In this document: piece after piece, positions 34,140 to 34,469 of the stretch
Position numbering within the stretch: position 1 is the first letter of the stretch
Layout of the letters: each line of letters starts with the position of its first letter
Made by a program: the position numbers and the translations under genes
Source: Gammaproteobacteria bacterium
GTDB lineage: Bacteria > Pseudomonadota > Gammaproteobacteria > Methylococcales > Methylomonadaceae
NCBI GenBank assembly: GCA_024277935.1
Contig: JAJRUF010000063.1
Coordinates: forward strand, 1-34,469
Length of the DNA: 34,469 nt
Direction: 5' to 3'
Notes under the pieces: generated by a model
What the model saw: the letters and a program-made list of their open reading frames with translations, nothing else
What the model was told of the DNA's origin: nothing
Databases searched by the model: none

Positions 34140-34469
34140 TACAAAACTTCTGCCTGTTTCATTGCATCACGTACAGTGGTATAACAATCTTCCGTCAGCC
34201 AAGTCAAAGGTAGTCGAATACCTTTGCCCATTAAGCCCATTTCAGCCACAGCCCACTTAACAGGAATAGGATTTGATTGAATAAACAAATATTGGTGTAG
34301 AGCGGATAATTTTGCATCTATTGATTCAGCAAGCTCTCTATTACCTTCCAAGGCAGCAGAAATCATTTGATGTACTAATTTGGGTGCCACATTTCCAGAG
34401 ACAGTAATTGACCCATTGCCACCTAGCAAACAAAACTCGCAACTACTTGCATCATCACCCGTATAAATA
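34139..34469 (-). CDS. dapA: 4-hydroxy-tetrahydrodipicolinate synthase (DapA), C-terminal part
   Basis: Only the last roughly 110 codons are inside the window; the 5' part lies past the right edge. The visible protein (TGDDASSCEFCLLGGNGSIT, then APKLVHQMISAALEGNRELA, NPIPVKWAVAEMGLMGKGIR and RLPLTWLTED) matches the C-terminus of DapA, which condenses pyruvate and aspartate semialdehyde in lysine and peptidoglycan synthesis. NPIPVKWA and GDD are family markers. The frame is open to the edge, so the TTG at 34429 is not the start. Coupled to bamC by a TAGTG overlap. Confidence 0.93.
   Translation of the reverse strand, partial: IYTGDDASSCEFCLLGGNGSITVSGNVAPKLVHQMISAALEGNRELAESIDAKLSALHQYLFIQSNPIPVKWAVAEMGLMGKGIRLPLTWLTEDCYTTVRDAMKQAEVL

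Overview
The window looks like chromosomal DNA from a low-GC gammaproteobacterium, most probably a Methylococcales-type methanotroph. The reasons are a hopanoid cluster with the aminotransferase HpnO, a one-protein squalene synthase (as in Methylococcus) instead of HpnC/D/E, an adjacent PEP-CTERM/PrsT pair, and gammaproteobacterial housekeeping genes (parE, xseB-ispA, bamC-dapA, large one-chain purL). No methane or methanol oxidation gene lies in the window, so the taxonomy is an inference.

Layout. Positions 1-1893 (minus) hold most of a membrane sensor (Cache, TM, PAS, PAS, start of GAF) cut by the left edge. parE (minus) is divergent from xseB-ispA, with apt downstream and a clear bidirectional terminator at 6023-6053. 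Then come two minus-strand genes of the PEP-CTERM surface system: a Ser-rich PEP-CTERM substrate and a 953-residue PrsT-type TPR protein whose reading frame crosses an 11-bp G/C homopolymer near its start. The gap between them carries several inverted-repeat elements.

The core (10972-23816) is a divergent hopanoid locus. Minus strand: hpnH, hpnM, mlaA. Plus strand: squalene synthase, shc, hpnG, hpnN, hpnO, dxs, tightly packed with GTGA and ATGA overlaps. Together they cover precursor supply (dxs here, ispA at 4509), squalene formation, cyclisation to the hopane skeleton, attachment and removal of adenine (hpnH, hpnG), amination (hpnO) and probably movement to the outer membrane (hpnN, hpnM, mlaA).

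The right part has gloB, a large secreted YdbH/AsmA-like protein, cysM, purL, a Phd/YefM-PIN toxin-antitoxin pair preceded by a perfect 36-bp palindrome, bamC, and the 3' end of dapA cut by the right edge. Between these lie foldback elements (27040-27141, 32048-32206) that look like non-autonomous dispersed repeats.

No rRNA, tRNA, CRISPR array or complete insertion sequence was seen. I did not find a convincing wholly new multi-gene system. The observations most worth following are the homopolymer switch in PrsT, the hpnH-hpnM-mlaA arrangement, the palindrome in front of the toxin-antitoxin pair, and the related families of inverted repeats.
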